Shown here: in pieces, positions 24,575 through 33,838 of the stretch
Position numbering within the stretch: position 1 is the stretch's first letter
Layout of the letters: every line of letters begins with the position of its first letter
The notes under the pieces: model-generated
Told to the model about the DNA's origin: nothing
Database searches by the model: none
What the model saw: the letters and a program-made list of their open reading frames with translations, nothing else
Translations under genes and position numbers: made by a program
Source: Aquimarina sp. AU474
GTDB taxonomy: Bacteria; Bacteroidota; Bacteroidia; Flavobacteriales; Flavobacteriaceae
Assembly (NCBI RefSeq): GCF_900312815.1
Contig: NZ_OMPE01000009.1
Coordinates: forward strand, 868,001-932,000
DNA length: 64,000 nucleotides
Direction of reading: 5' to 3'

Positions 24575-25642
24575 ATGTTTTTAAAATTCTTATTTAGGTA
24601 TATAATTTTTGGGCTGGTTTTCTTTTTTCAAGTAGTTTATTCTCAAGAGGAAAAGGAATATAAAATTAATACGATTGCATTTTATAATTTAGAGAACCTT
24701 TTTGACACAAAGGATGACCCTGTAACTTTCGATGATGACAGAACCCCAAAAGGAAAGGATCATTGGACACTTGAGTTTTATAAAGATAAAATACAAAATA
24801 TGGCCAAAGTGATTTCTGTAATTGGTGCTGATATTGCCCAAAATGCACCAGTTATTTTGGGTGTCGCAGAAGTAGAAAACAGAAAGGTTTTAGAAGACCT
24901 GGTAAATGATCCAGAAATTTTGAACAAAAATTATGGGATTATTCATTTTGATTCGCCAGATAGGAGAGGGATAGATGTTGGATTGTTATATCAAAAAGCA
25001 CTTTTTAAACCGACTAAAACGAAAACCTATGAATTACCAATTTATGATAATAATACCTCAAAACGAATATACACCAGAGATCAATTGGTAGTAAGTGGAT
25101 ATTTGGATGGAGATATGATACATATTATTGTAAATCATTGGCCATCTAGAAGAGGAGGAACCTCTAGAAGTAACTATAAAAGAGAAAGAGCAGCTAGGCT
25201 TAATAAAAAAATTGCAGATTCTCTTTTTGCATTAGACCCTTATGCTAAGATTATTATTATGGGTGATTTTAATGACGACCCTAAAAGTGCAAGTTTAAGC
25301 AAGATATTAAATGCTAAAACACATAAAAAAGAAACAACATTAAAGGAATTGTATAACCCCATGGCAGGAATGATTAAAAAGGGAGGAGGGTCTCTCGCAT
25401 GGAGAGATAGTTGGATTATTTTCGATCAGATTATTGTTTCCAAAGAATTATTGGATAAAAACCACAATGAATATAGATATTATAAAGCGGGGATATTTAA
25501 TGAAGAATTCTTAACCACCTCTAGAGGTAAGTACAAAGGGTATCCATTTCGTAGCTATAGTAATGGAGCCTATACAGGAGGGTATAGTGATCACTTTCCG
25601 GTATATATTTATCTTATAAAACAAAAAAAGGAGTCGCGATGA
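24575..25642 (+). CDS. Exported endonuclease/exonuclease/phosphatase family protein
   Basis: An EEP-fold metal-dependent phosphodiesterase/phosphatase with an N-terminal signal sequence (hydrophobic to about residue 23, ending VVYSQ). Active-site motifs: FYNLENLFD (metal Asn/Asp), AEVEN (metal Glu), GIDVGLLYQ, NHWPSRRGG (catalytic His), MGDFNDDP (Asp/Asn) and the final SDHFPV (Asp-His). ATG 24575 is preferred over the in-frame GTG at 24569. The protein is closely related to the leaderless copy at 45694-46662. It is divergent from the TonB receptor/DUF5689 operon, a placement that suggests joint use of extracellular phosphoesters or nucleic acid. Confidence 0.9.
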   Translation: MFLKFLFRYIIFGLVFFFQVVYSQEEKEYKINTIAFYNLENLFDTKDDPVTFDDDRTPKGKDHWTLEFYKDKIQNMAKVISVIGADIAQNAPVILGVAEVENRKVLEDLVNDPEILNKNYGIIHFDSPDRRGIDVGLLYQKALFKPTKTKTYELPIYDNNTSKRIYTRDQLVVSGYLDGDMIHIIVNHWPSRRGGTSRSNYKRERAARLNKKIADSLFALDPYAKIIIMGDFNDDPKSASLSKILNAKTHKKETTLKELYNPMAGMIKKGGGSLAWRDSWIIFDQIIVSKELLDKNHNEYRYYKAGIFNEEFLTTSRGKYKGYPFRSYSNGAYTGGYSDHFPVYIYLIKQKKESR

Positions 25643-25652
25643 CTCCTTTTTG
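25625..25652 (+). terminator. Terminator overlapping the EEP stop codon
   Basis: AAAAAGGAGTC and GACTCCTTTTT form an 11-base stem around GCGAT; the TGA stop lies at the edge of the second arm, so the last codons are part of the hairpin. Confidence 0.85.
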
Positions 25653-25677
25653 TTATGCTATTCACATTTAAAATGAA

Positions 25678-25947
25678 TTAAAGTGCTGTACAATCTCCTA
25701 AAGTGGTTAATTGAGTTCTTATAGAATCTTCGGTTTCTTGATCAGGAGAACATCCACTATCTAAGAAACTTTGTAAAGCCGTTTTATATGCGTTACAATT
25801 TGCTGTTGAAGAATCGTCTATAAAATTAGAGGCAGCATCTGCAACTTGATTTGTAAGTGCGATACAATCTGCTCCGTCATCATCACTACCACAGGCAGTA
25901 AATCCAAGGGTTGTGGCAAATAAAGCCACATACATAAGTTTTTTCAT
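25678..25947 (-). CDS. Small surface lipoprotein, cysteine-containing
   Basis: An 89-residue lipoprotein starting MKKLMYVALFATTLGFTAC; the lipid Cys is followed by GSDDDGAD, an acidic run like the lipoprotein export signals that send Bacteroidota lipoproteins to the cell surface. The mature part is short, helical and has four further Cys (about residues 29, 52, 67 and 86), likely two disulfides. The function is unknown. An ATG 24 bases upstream was rejected because a TAnnTTTG promoter covers it. Confidence 0.8.
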   Translation of the reverse strand: MKKLMYVALFATTLGFTACGSDDDGADCIALTNQVADAASNFIDDSSTANCNAYKTALQSFLDSGCSPDQETEDSIRTQLTTLGDCTAL

Positions 25948-25973
25948 GATATTTGGGTTAAAAATAATCAATC

Positions 25974-25981
25974 CAAATATA
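25974..25981 (-). promoter_or_regulatory. Promoter -7 element (TATATTTG) for the small lipoprotein
   Basis: Minus-strand TATATTTG, exact TAnnTTTG, 27 bases before ATG 25947; it decides between two possible starts. Confidence 0.6.
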
Positions 25982-26060
25982 GTAGATATTCTTATATTAA
26001 CAAATAATTATGTTAATAAAGTGTTTTTTGGCGACAAAACATGTTTTTTTGTCGGCTTTA

Positions 26061-27893
26061 TCAAATTTCTTCGATATCAATAGGCTTACCTATATAAGCC
26101 AAAAAACTATTATCTTTAATTTGCTCTATTTTTTCGCTATATGAAGATATAATGCTAATGCTATTATTGGGGTCTTTTATAAATAGAGGGATAATATCAA
26201 TATCTTCTTTGGTCAAGTCTATAATTGTTTTGTAATGATCCTTATTATTAATTTTAATTTCTTGTATACTAGGATATTTTTCGGCAAGTCTTATGAGTTT
26301 TTGATAATCATCTGTATGAGAAAATAACCCTTCATGAGGGCTATTTTGTGGGTCCTTCATTTCTTCAGAGGTAATAAGCCTAAAAGAACCGTTTTCTCCA
26401 AATTGATCTTTAAATTTATTGATAGCATATTTATTGATATCACTATTAGCTGTTAACGCCATTAAATATCCCACATCATTTAACTCAATATTATCTTTAA
26501 GTTGATCCCCGTATATGTTTACTTCTATCGCATCTAACCCCAAATCTTTTGCCTTATTGATGTTATCTCTGTTGCTATCTACCAAAACTACATGTTGATT
26601 ATTGGTTTTGATATATAGTGCAATAAGTCTTGAGATTTTAGACGCACCAATAATTAAAATCCCTTCGGATTTTTTAAGAAACACACCCACCAATTTGGCA
26701 AAATATCTAGCTGTAGTGGCATTAAGCAAAACAGTACCCAATACGATCATAAATACCAGTGGTGTTATATATTCTGCCCCAGGCACTCCTACTTTATATA
26801 ATTTTAATCCAAATAATGATGCAATACCAGCGGCAACAATTCCTCTTGGTCCTACCCAACTAATAAATAGTTTTTCATTGGTTTTAAGACCGGATTTTGA
26901 AGAACTCAAAAACACGCCTATAGGGCGAATTATAAAAACCACACAGGCGAAAAGTAATCCCGCTTTCCAATTAAAGACAAGTTCCAACTCTTCTATATTA
27001 ATATTTGCCGAAAGAAGAATAAATAAAATTGAAATAAGAAGCACACTTAATGACTCTTTAAAATATAATATCTCATTAAGATTAGGAAGGTTAATATTTC
27101 CCAACACCATTCCCATTACTACTACAGATAAAAGACCAGATTCATGAGCAAAAAGATCAGATAACACAAACACACCTAACACCGTTGCCAGTGTGACAAC
27201 ATTGAGCAAGTAGTGAGGAACAATTTTTCTTTTAAGCGAAAAAGCCAGCGCATGTGCAAATGTAAATCCAAACGTAAATCCAACTAGAACAATTTTACCA
27301 AACTCGGCTAGAGCTGTAAATGTAAACTCTTCGCCTGCTCCGGCTCTAATAAATTCAAACACTAATACAGCAACAAGTGCTCCCACAGGGTCAATTAAAA
27401 TACCTTCCCATTTTAAGATTGCTGATACATCTTTTTTTAGAGGAATGTTTCTTAAAATTGGAGTAATTACCGTTGGGCCGGTTACGATGATTAATGAAGA
27501 AAACAAAAAAGAAATGGGCCAACTTAGGTTAAAAATAAAATGAGCAGCAAGGCCAGCGCCAAAAAAAGTTACTATTACTGCAACAGTGATTAATTTAATA
27601 ATTACAGGTCCCACGTTAAGAATCTCACTTCTTCTTAAGGTAAGCCCTCCTTCAAAGAGAATTATACTAATGGCCAGAGATACAAAATAAAACAAGCTTT
27701 CTCCAGGAAAAAGACCCTCAGAACCGTTCCATATCGGTTGTATTAATTTGGTTCCATCATCAGTAAATAAAGTAGCAATTGGCCCTACCAATAGACCAAT
27801 AAGGATTAATGGTAAAATTGCTGGAATTTTAAATTTCCACGCAACCCATTGGGCCAAAATACCTAATATAATTATTCCTGCGAGTTCTAACAT
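26061..27893 (-). CDS. CPA1 cation:proton antiporter with C-terminal RCK domain
   Basis: The first about 410 residues form 12-13 membrane helices of the Na+/H+ antiporter (NhaP/CPA1) type, with TGPTVITPIL and the ILIDPVGALVAV segment carrying the ion-binding Asp, and WVGPRGIVAAG near the end. From about residue 413 a TrkA-N/RCK Rossmann domain follows (GILIIGASKISRLIALYI, then VVLVDSNRDN), which usually gates ion transport in response to nucleotides. The role is pH/Na+ or K+ homeostasis at the inner membrane. It is divergent from the Usp-SulP operon, suggesting a joint ion-stress function. Confidence 0.92.
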   Translation of the reverse strand: MLELAGIIILGILAQWVAWKFKIPAILPLILIGLLVGPIATLFTDDGTKLIQPIWNGSEGLFPGESLFYFVSLAISIILFEGGLTLRRSEILNVGPVIIKLITVAVIVTFFGAGLAAHFIFNLSWPISFLFSSLIIVTGPTVITPILRNIPLKKDVSAILKWEGILIDPVGALVAVLVFEFIRAGAGEEFTFTALAEFGKIVLVGFTFGFTFAHALAFSLKRKIVPHYLLNVVTLATVLGVFVLSDLFAHESGLLSVVVMGMVLGNINLPNLNEILYFKESLSVLLISILFILLSANINIEELELVFNWKAGLLFACVVFIIRPIGVFLSSSKSGLKTNEKLFISWVGPRGIVAAGIASLFGLKLYKVGVPGAEYITPLVFMIVLGTVLLNATTARYFAKLVGVFLKKSEGILIIGASKISRLIALYIKTNNQHVVLVDSNRDNINKAKDLGLDAIEVNIYGDQLKDNIELNDVGYLMALTANSDINKYAINKFKDQFGENGSFRLITSEEMKDPQNSPHEGLFSHTDDYQKLIRLAEKYPSIQEIKINNKDHYKTIIDLTKEDIDIIPLFIKDPNNSISIISSYSEKIEQIKDNSFLAYIGKPIDIEEI

Positions 27894-28110
27894 AATGATT
27901 TATTGTTCGAGTTATTCACAAGAAAGATCGTAATTTTTTTAAACATTTTAGAAATAAGATTATTTTTATAACTATACCACTGTCGACTATTTTTATAGAA
28001 GATTTTGTACCCCATCAAAATATCATTCTAATTGGTATTCATTGAATTATTATACGTATTAAAAAAAATAAAGCTATATTCTGCCCTTTTAAAATTAAGA
28101 ACTAAAGGTC

Positions 28111-28968
28111 TTGAGCGATATTCTAATTCATAAATTTAGAACCATTCTTATCGGAGTAGCTTTTTCTCCCAATCTTAAAAACAACATTTTTGAGGCGATG
28201 CGAATGGTAGATTTTTTTGATTGTAAATTAATCATTGTACATGTGGGAGACAAAACAGATGAAAAAGAAAATACAATCAAAAAGTTAATTTCAGGCTTTT
28301 CTGATGATGATGAGAAAGTAAAAGTGATTTGGAAAGAAGGAGATCCTGTTGAGGTTATTATTAATGAGGCAAAAGAAAACAATGCCGATCTCATTATGCT
28401 TGGAGCAATTCCTAGAGAAGATTTTCTAAAATTTTATATTGGTTCTATAGCTCGAAAAATTACAAGAGGGGCACATTGTTCGGTACTACTATTGATCAAA
28501 CCATCTGAAGATCTTAGACCGTGTAATCATATTGTTGTTAATGGAATTAAGGATGAAAAAACAAAAAAAACTATTCTTGATTCTTTTGAAGTAGCTCAAA
28601 ATTTGGGTGCACAAAAATTGACGATAGTTGAAGAAATTTCTCATGAAGAGGTAAAGATTGTAGTAGAAGACGATAAGTCACTGTTAAAGGATACTTTGAT
28701 TAAAGAACAATTAGCAAAAGAAGAAGATCAGAGAGTACAGCATATTTTGGATGAGGTTTGTGAGGATCTTAAAACAGGCATTTTGATCAAGACACAATCT
28801 ATTTTTGGAAAGAGAGGATATTCTATAGGCCACTATGCAAAGGTAGTTGCGGCCGATTTACTAATCATGAATGCGCCAGAAAAAACAACTTTTTTAGATC
28901 GTATTTTTCCTCATGATCTTGAATATATTTTGTCAGAGTTGCCCACAGATGTTTTAATAATGCGATAG
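28111..28968 (+). CDS. Universal stress protein (tandem UspA-like)
   Basis: A 285-residue protein: an N-terminal UspA domain (about 8-130, with TILIGVAFSP, then the nucleotide-loop-like GSIARKITRGAHCSVLLL) and a second, degenerate UspA-like half (about 140-285, ending TDVLIMR). The start is TTG at 28111, preceded by AAAGG; the next ATG would remove the first core strand. It is separated from the SulP gene by one base, so the two are translationally coupled, an arrangement suggesting that the Usp protein serves the transporter. Confidence 0.87.
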   Translation: MSDILIHKFRTILIGVAFSPNLKNNIFEAMRMVDFFDCKLIIVHVGDKTDEKENTIKKLISGFSDDDEKVKVIWKEGDPVEVIINEAKENNADLIMLGAIPREDFLKFYIGSIARKITRGAHCSVLLLIKPSEDLRPCNHIVVNGIKDEKTKKTILDSFEVAQNLGAQKLTIVEEISHEEVKIVVEDDKSLLKDTLIKEQLAKEEDQRVQHILDEVCEDLKTGILIKTQSIFGKRGYSIGHYAKVVAADLLIMNAPEKTTFLDRIFPHDLEYILSELPTDVLIMR

Positions 28969-28969
28969 A

Positions 28970-31234
28970 ATGGAAAAGACAAGGAATAAAACTACAGACT
29001 TTATATCGCAATTACCAAAGAACATCTTTTCTGGTTTTGTGGTTTCATTAATAGCCCTGCCATTAGGTTTGGGATTGGCGTTGGCATCTGAAGCGCCACC
29101 CATATCTGGGATAATAGCGGCGGTGGTTGGAGGAATAGTTGTCTCTATTTTTGGAGGGTCTAATGTTACCATAACAGGACCAGGTAACGGGTTAGTGGTG
29201 GTTTTACTTGGAGCAATAACTACACTCGCCAGTGGTGATCTATACCAAGGATACATTTTAACATTAGCAGCTATAATATGTGCTGGTGGGCTTATGATTA
29301 TTATAGGACAACTTCGCTTAGGTATTTTAAGTGATTTTTTCCCTTCTTCGGCCATTCAAGGAATGCTCGCGGCCATAGGAATAGGAATTTTTGCAAAACA
29401 ATTTCACGTAATGCTTGCCAATTCGAGCATTAAGGGAGATACAATTTCATTATTAACAGATATCCCAAATAGTATTTCTCAATTATTTAAACCCGAATAT
29501 AACGAGATCGTTGTTGCCGCTGCTGTAGGAGTGTTGAGTTTACTAATTATGTTTTTTTACGGAAAGATAAGAAACAAGTATTTTCAACTAGTTCCTGCCC
29601 CGATGTGGATTGTACTTTTGGTTATTGGTTTAAGTTATTATTATGAATTTTTCTCCGATGCCGAATATCCAATAAGCGCATCACTTTTGGTTCAAATACC
29701 AGACAATGTATTATCAAATTTCCCTACACCAGATTTTTCACAAGTTTTGGATTTTAAGTTTATTGGTGTAGTGATCGCAATTACTTTAATTTCGAGTATA
29801 GAATCATTATTAAGTATTAAAGCTGTAGATAAATTAGATCCAATGAAACGTAGGTCTAATGTGAATAAAGATCTAACAGCTTTAGGTCTGGCATCTATTG
29901 CCAGTGGTTTTTTAGGTGGACTTAATGTAGTTACGGTGATTGCAAGAAGTTCGGTAAATGTAAATAATGGAGGTGCCAATAGGTCTGCAAACTTTTTTCA
30001 TTCGGTATTTTTGATATTATTTGTTGTCTTATTTCAGGATCAGTTAAAGCGAATTCCGCTTACTGCATTGGCAGCAATTTTGGTATATACAGGATATAAA
30101 CTCTCTGCACCCAAAAACCTTAGGGATGTTGCCAAAATAGGGAAAGAACAACTCCTTATCTTCTTTGCGACCGTAATTGCTACTATAACAACAAACCTTA
30201 TCACAGGTATCCTAATTGGAATTTTGGCAACACTTGTGATACATTTTATAATGAACAAAAGTGTATTGTTTTTTATTAAAAACCTTTTTAAACCGAATGT
30301 TTTGATGTTTAAGGAGGGAGAAAATGGTAATTATTTTGTGAGTGTAAAGAATTTCTCAAGCTTTTTAAACTTTTTCCGTTTAAAAAGAAAATTAGATACT
30401 ATACCAGAAAATCAAGATGCTATTGTAGATTTTTCGTTATGTGATTTTGTTGACTACACTGTTCAAGAAAGCTTATTAGGGTATCAAGAAACATTTAAAC
30501 GAAAAGGAGGCTCTTTTGAAATTACTGGGTTGGATATCCATGGGACATCTTCAGAGCACCCTCTGGCGGTACGAAGTTTGATACCGTTTTCAAAAAAAAT
30601 AAAGATTGGTTCAACTTCAACTCTTACCAAAAGGCAAACAGATTTGCAGCATATCGCCGCAGATTTTTCTTGGAAATACGAATCAAAAAAGAATGAAAAT
30701 ACCTCTAACTTAAATGATTTTGTATTCTTTAAAATTAAAAAAATAAATTATCGAAATAATGCTATATTTGATTCAGCTTCAGTTTTTAGAGTTTCGGATG
30801 TAGAATTTTCTGAGGGAGAGTTCATCGCCAGAACACTAGTTAGAACCACTATTTTAACGATAAACTTAAAAAAAGAAATACCAAAGTTTACATTGGATAG
30901 AGAAGGGTTGTTAGAGTTTGTTTATAAGTTCGCTGGTTTTAAAGATATAGTGATTAATGGACATCCAGATTTCTCCAAGCGCTTTTTTCTTTTGGGTGAA
31001 AACCCCGAAAAAATTCGCTTGCTATTTACTGATGAATTAGTATTGTTTTTCGAAAGTAACCCCTACTATCATATAGAATGTAATGGTAATGCGTTGTTAC
31101 TTATTAGAAAAGAGCGTCTAGCCAGTATAAAAGAGATTAAAGCACTATTAGATTATGGAACTCGCTTAGAAAAGATTATCTCTAAGATGCAATATGAGGA
31201 AATATTGTTAAAAAGTCCAAAAATTAAATACTGA
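28970..31234 (+). CDS. SulP family anion transporter with extra C-terminal domain
   Basis: A SulP/SLC26-type transporter for sulfate, bicarbonate or another anion. Residues about 15-430 hold 10-12 helices (VSLIALPLGLGLALASEAPP, GSNVTITGPGNG, then FPSSAIQGMLAAIGIGIFAKQ). A STAS-like domain follows (about 440-545, with DAIVDFSLCDFVDYTVQE). Unlike a plain SulP protein it continues for another 200 residues (about 560-754) with an alpha/beta region I do not recognise. The start is one base after the Usp stop. The substrate cannot be told; bicarbonate is common for marine SulP proteins without sulfate genes nearby. Confidence 0.9.
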   Translation: MEKTRNKTTDFISQLPKNIFSGFVVSLIALPLGLGLALASEAPPISGIIAAVVGGIVVSIFGGSNVTITGPGNGLVVVLLGAITTLASGDLYQGYILTLAAIICAGGLMIIIGQLRLGILSDFFPSSAIQGMLAAIGIGIFAKQFHVMLANSSIKGDTISLLTDIPNSISQLFKPEYNEIVVAAAVGVLSLLIMFFYGKIRNKYFQLVPAPMWIVLLVIGLSYYYEFFSDAEYPISASLLVQIPDNVLSNFPTPDFSQVLDFKFIGVVIAITLISSIESLLSIKAVDKLDPMKRRSNVNKDLTALGLASIASGFLGGLNVVTVIARSSVNVNNGGANRSANFFHSVFLILFVVLFQDQLKRIPLTALAAILVYTGYKLSAPKNLRDVAKIGKEQLLIFFATVIATITTNLITGILIGILATLVIHFIMNKSVLFFIKNLFKPNVLMFKEGENGNYFVSVKNFSSFLNFFRLKRKLDTIPENQDAIVDFSLCDFVDYTVQESLLGYQETFKRKGGSFEITGLDIHGTSSEHPLAVRSLIPFSKKIKIGSTSTLTKRQTDLQHIAADFSWKYESKKNENTSNLNDFVFFKIKKINYRNNAIFDSASVFRVSDVEFSEGEFIARTLVRTTILTINLKKEIPKFTLDREGLLEFVYKFAGFKDIVINGHPDFSKRFFLLGENPEKIRLLFTDELVLFFESNPYYHIECNGNALLLIRKERLASIKEIKALLDYGTRLEKIISKMQYEEILLKSPKIKY

Positions 31235-31276
31235 TCCCTACCATTTTTTCTATTTTGCAAAGATTTTATAAAGATT

Positions 31277-32137
31277 ATGAACTTATACCCCATAAAAGCG
31301 GGAAATTTTAAACTCGATGGAGGCGCCATGTTTGGAGTCGTTCCTAAAGCGTTGTGGAATAAAACAAACCCGGCAGATCAAAATAACCTTATCGATATAG
31401 CGGCCAGATGTTTGCTCATTGAAGATGGTGATAGATTAATTCTTATTGATTCGGGTATGGGAAATAAGCAGTCCGAGAAATTCTTTGGTTATTATTCCCT
31501 TTGGGGCGATGATAATTTGGATAAGTCTTTAAAAGAGAAAGGTTTTCATAGAGATGACATAACAGATGTATTTATTACCCATTTGCATTTTGATCATTGC
31601 GGGGGAGTGGTGCAATGGAACAATGACAGAACCGGATATGAATTGGCGTTTAAAAGCGCGAAGATTTGGAGCAATGAAGAACATTGGCAATGGGCCGTGC
31701 AACCCAACGCAAGAGAAAAGGCTTCTTTTTTGAAGGAAAACATTTTACCAATTCAAGAAAGCGGACAATTAAACTTTGTGACCAGAACCGATAAAGCATT
31801 TCAAAAAGAGTCAGAATTAGGTTTTGGCCTGCTATTTGCAAATGGTCATACAGAAAAACAAATGATTCCGCATATAGTACACAAAGAAAAAACTATAGTT
31901 TTTATGGCAGATTTATTGCCTACAGCTGGTCACATTCCTTTACCTTATGTAATGGGATACGATACAAGACCATTGTTAACGATAGATGAAAAGAAATTGT
32001 TTCTAGAAAATGCAGCTACCCATGGATGGTATTTGTTTCTAGAGCATGATGCGCATAATGAAATAATAACTGTGAAACATACCGAAAAAGGTGTACGCCT
32101 TAAAGATGTTTACACATGTAATGAAGTATTTAATTAA
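31277..32137 (+). CDS. MBL-fold metallo-hydrolase (lactonase-like)
   Basis: A 286-residue metallo-beta-lactamase fold hydrolase. The zinc motif THLHFDHCGG appears at about residues 102-111, further ligands in ANGHTEKQ and the ADLLPTAGH and EHDAH segments. The opening FGVVPKALWNK resembles lactonase/methyl-parathion-hydrolase relatives, which often act on acyl-homoserine lactones or esters; this is only a family-level hint. No signal peptide, so cytoplasmic. It begins 42 bases after the SulP gene and may be co-transcribed, and a serine protease gene follows after 14 bases. Confidence 0.85.
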   Translation: MNLYPIKAGNFKLDGGAMFGVVPKALWNKTNPADQNNLIDIAARCLLIEDGDRLILIDSGMGNKQSEKFFGYYSLWGDDNLDKSLKEKGFHRDDITDVFITHLHFDHCGGVVQWNNDRTGYELAFKSAKIWSNEEHWQWAVQPNAREKASFLKENILPIQESGQLNFVTRTDKAFQKESELGFGLLFANGHTEKQMIPHIVHKEKTIVFMADLLPTAGHIPLPYVMGYDTRPLLTIDEKKLFLENAATHGWYLFLEHDAHNEIITVKHTEKGVRLKDVYTCNEVFN

Positions 32138-32151
32138 AACTAAAAGATAAA

Positions 32152-33828
32152 ATGAAATTATCCTCGAATAAGATTCTTGTTGGCTTGAGTTTGTCTATGA
32201 TGTTGGGAAGTTGCGGTGCTCCGGTAATAGTATCTACCCCTATAGAGAATATTGATTCTACTCCTTTAAAACATGCTACATTAACCGATACCCAATTAAA
32301 AAACTGGAACTCTTTTGATCTTGTTACTGATACTATACCAGGTATGAGTGTTAATAAGGCGTATAATGAACTTATTAAAGCAAGAAAAGGTCAAACAGTT
32401 ATTGTTGGTGTTATAGATAGCGGTGTTGATATTGAGCACGAAGACCTAGATGGAGTACTTTGGGTAAATACTAAAGAAATTAAAGGAAACGGAAAAGATG
32501 ATGATAATAATGGATATGTAGATGATATCTATGGATGGAATTTTTTAGGAGACTCTAATGACGAAAACTTAGAGTACGTAAGAATTATCAAAAAACTTAA
32601 ACCAAAATACGCGGGTAAAAACTTAGCTTCGGTTGCATCCGAGGAAAAAGAAGAGTACCAGCAATATATAGAGGCTAAAGCAGAGTTTGAAAAAGAGTAT
32701 CAAGAAGCTTCAGACAACAAAATTCGTTACGAGCAGATATTACAGCAGTCTAAAATTTCTCATAAAGCTATTAGTGATGCTATTGGAAAAGAAGACTACA
32801 CGAATGAGGAGCTTTTAAAAGTTGAAGCTAAAACTCCAGACATGCAGCAGCATGTAGCGTTTCTTTCTCAAATGTTTGGGTTTTTGGATCCAGGAGACAC
32901 CATTCCTGATTTTATAAAAAACCTTAACGAAGGTGTAGAGCATTTTACAAATCAACTAAACTTTAATTTAAACCTTGATTTTGAAGGTAGAACTGTAGTT
33001 GGAGATGATGTTGATGATCTTAACGATAATAAATATGGAAACAATAAAGTAATGGGTCCCGATCCCAAAAAGAAAGGAATAAAACACGGAACACATGTAG
33101 CTGGAATTATCGCTGCAGAGCGAAATAATGGAAAAGGAATGAATGGTATAGCCAAAAATGTACAGATCATGTCGATTCGAGCAGTTCCCGATGGAGATGA
33201 ATACGACAAAGATATTGCACTTGCTATACGATATGCGGTAGACAATGGAGCTAAAGTTATCAATACTAGTTTTGGTAAATACTATAGTACTCATCCAGAA
33301 TGGGTTTGGGATGCTATTAAATATGCTGCATCAAAAGACGTGTTGATTGTGAATGCAGCCGGAAATGAAGGAATAGATCTAGATCAAAAGGCTGTATATC
33401 CAAATGATCAAAAAGGTAATACTGCAGAAGTAGCGAATAATTTTATAACCATTGGGGCTTTAAATTATCAATATGGTACTAATTTGGTCGCAGATTTCTC
33501 TAATTATGGGAAAAGCAATGTAGATGCGTTTGCTCCTGGAGTTAAAATATGGTCTACAACACCAAATAATGAATACGAATACTTACAAGGAACATCAATG
33601 GCTGCGCCTGCAGTTGCCGGAGTAGCAGCATTGATACGATCATATTACCCAGGTCTAAAAGCCGCTCAGGTAAAGAGCATTCTTATGGATAGTGGGTTAA
33701 ACACCAAAACATCGGTGGTTTTAGGTGGCGAGGCTGCCGATACAGCATCTTTTTCTGATATATCAAAATCGGGAAAGATGGTAAATTTATATAATGCGCT
33801 TATACTGGCAGATAAAATGTCTAAATAA
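32152..33828 (+). CDS. S8 family (subtilisin-like) lipoprotein peptidase
   Basis: A lipoprotein signal ends in MLGSC (Cys21), so the protease is membrane-anchored outside the cytoplasm. The catalytic triad is visible: Asp89 in VIDSGVD, His312 in KHGTHVAG and Ser482 in GTSMAAP. An unusual insertion of about 160 mostly helical, charged residues (about 140-290) separates the Asp and His motifs. Total length 558. The gene is followed after 10 bases by an M1 aminopeptidase gene, so the two probably work together in extracytoplasmic protein or peptide breakdown. Confidence 0.92.
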   Translation: MKLSSNKILVGLSLSMMLGSCGAPVIVSTPIENIDSTPLKHATLTDTQLKNWNSFDLVTDTIPGMSVNKAYNELIKARKGQTVIVGVIDSGVDIEHEDLDGVLWVNTKEIKGNGKDDDNNGYVDDIYGWNFLGDSNDENLEYVRIIKKLKPKYAGKNLASVASEEKEEYQQYIEAKAEFEKEYQEASDNKIRYEQILQQSKISHKAISDAIGKEDYTNEELLKVEAKTPDMQQHVAFLSQMFGFLDPGDTIPDFIKNLNEGVEHFTNQLNFNLNLDFEGRTVVGDDVDDLNDNKYGNNKVMGPDPKKKGIKHGTHVAGIIAAERNNGKGMNGIAKNVQIMSIRAVPDGDEYDKDIALAIRYAVDNGAKVINTSFGKYYSTHPEWVWDAIKYAASKDVLIVNAAGNEGIDLDQKAVYPNDQKGNTAEVANNFITIGALNYQYGTNLVADFSNYGKSNVDAFAPGVKIWSTTPNNEYEYLQGTSMAAPAVAGVAALIRSYYPGLKAAQVKSILMDSGLNTKTSVVLGGEAADTASFSDISKSGKMVNLYNALILADKMSK

Positions 33829-33838
33829 TATTTTTACT

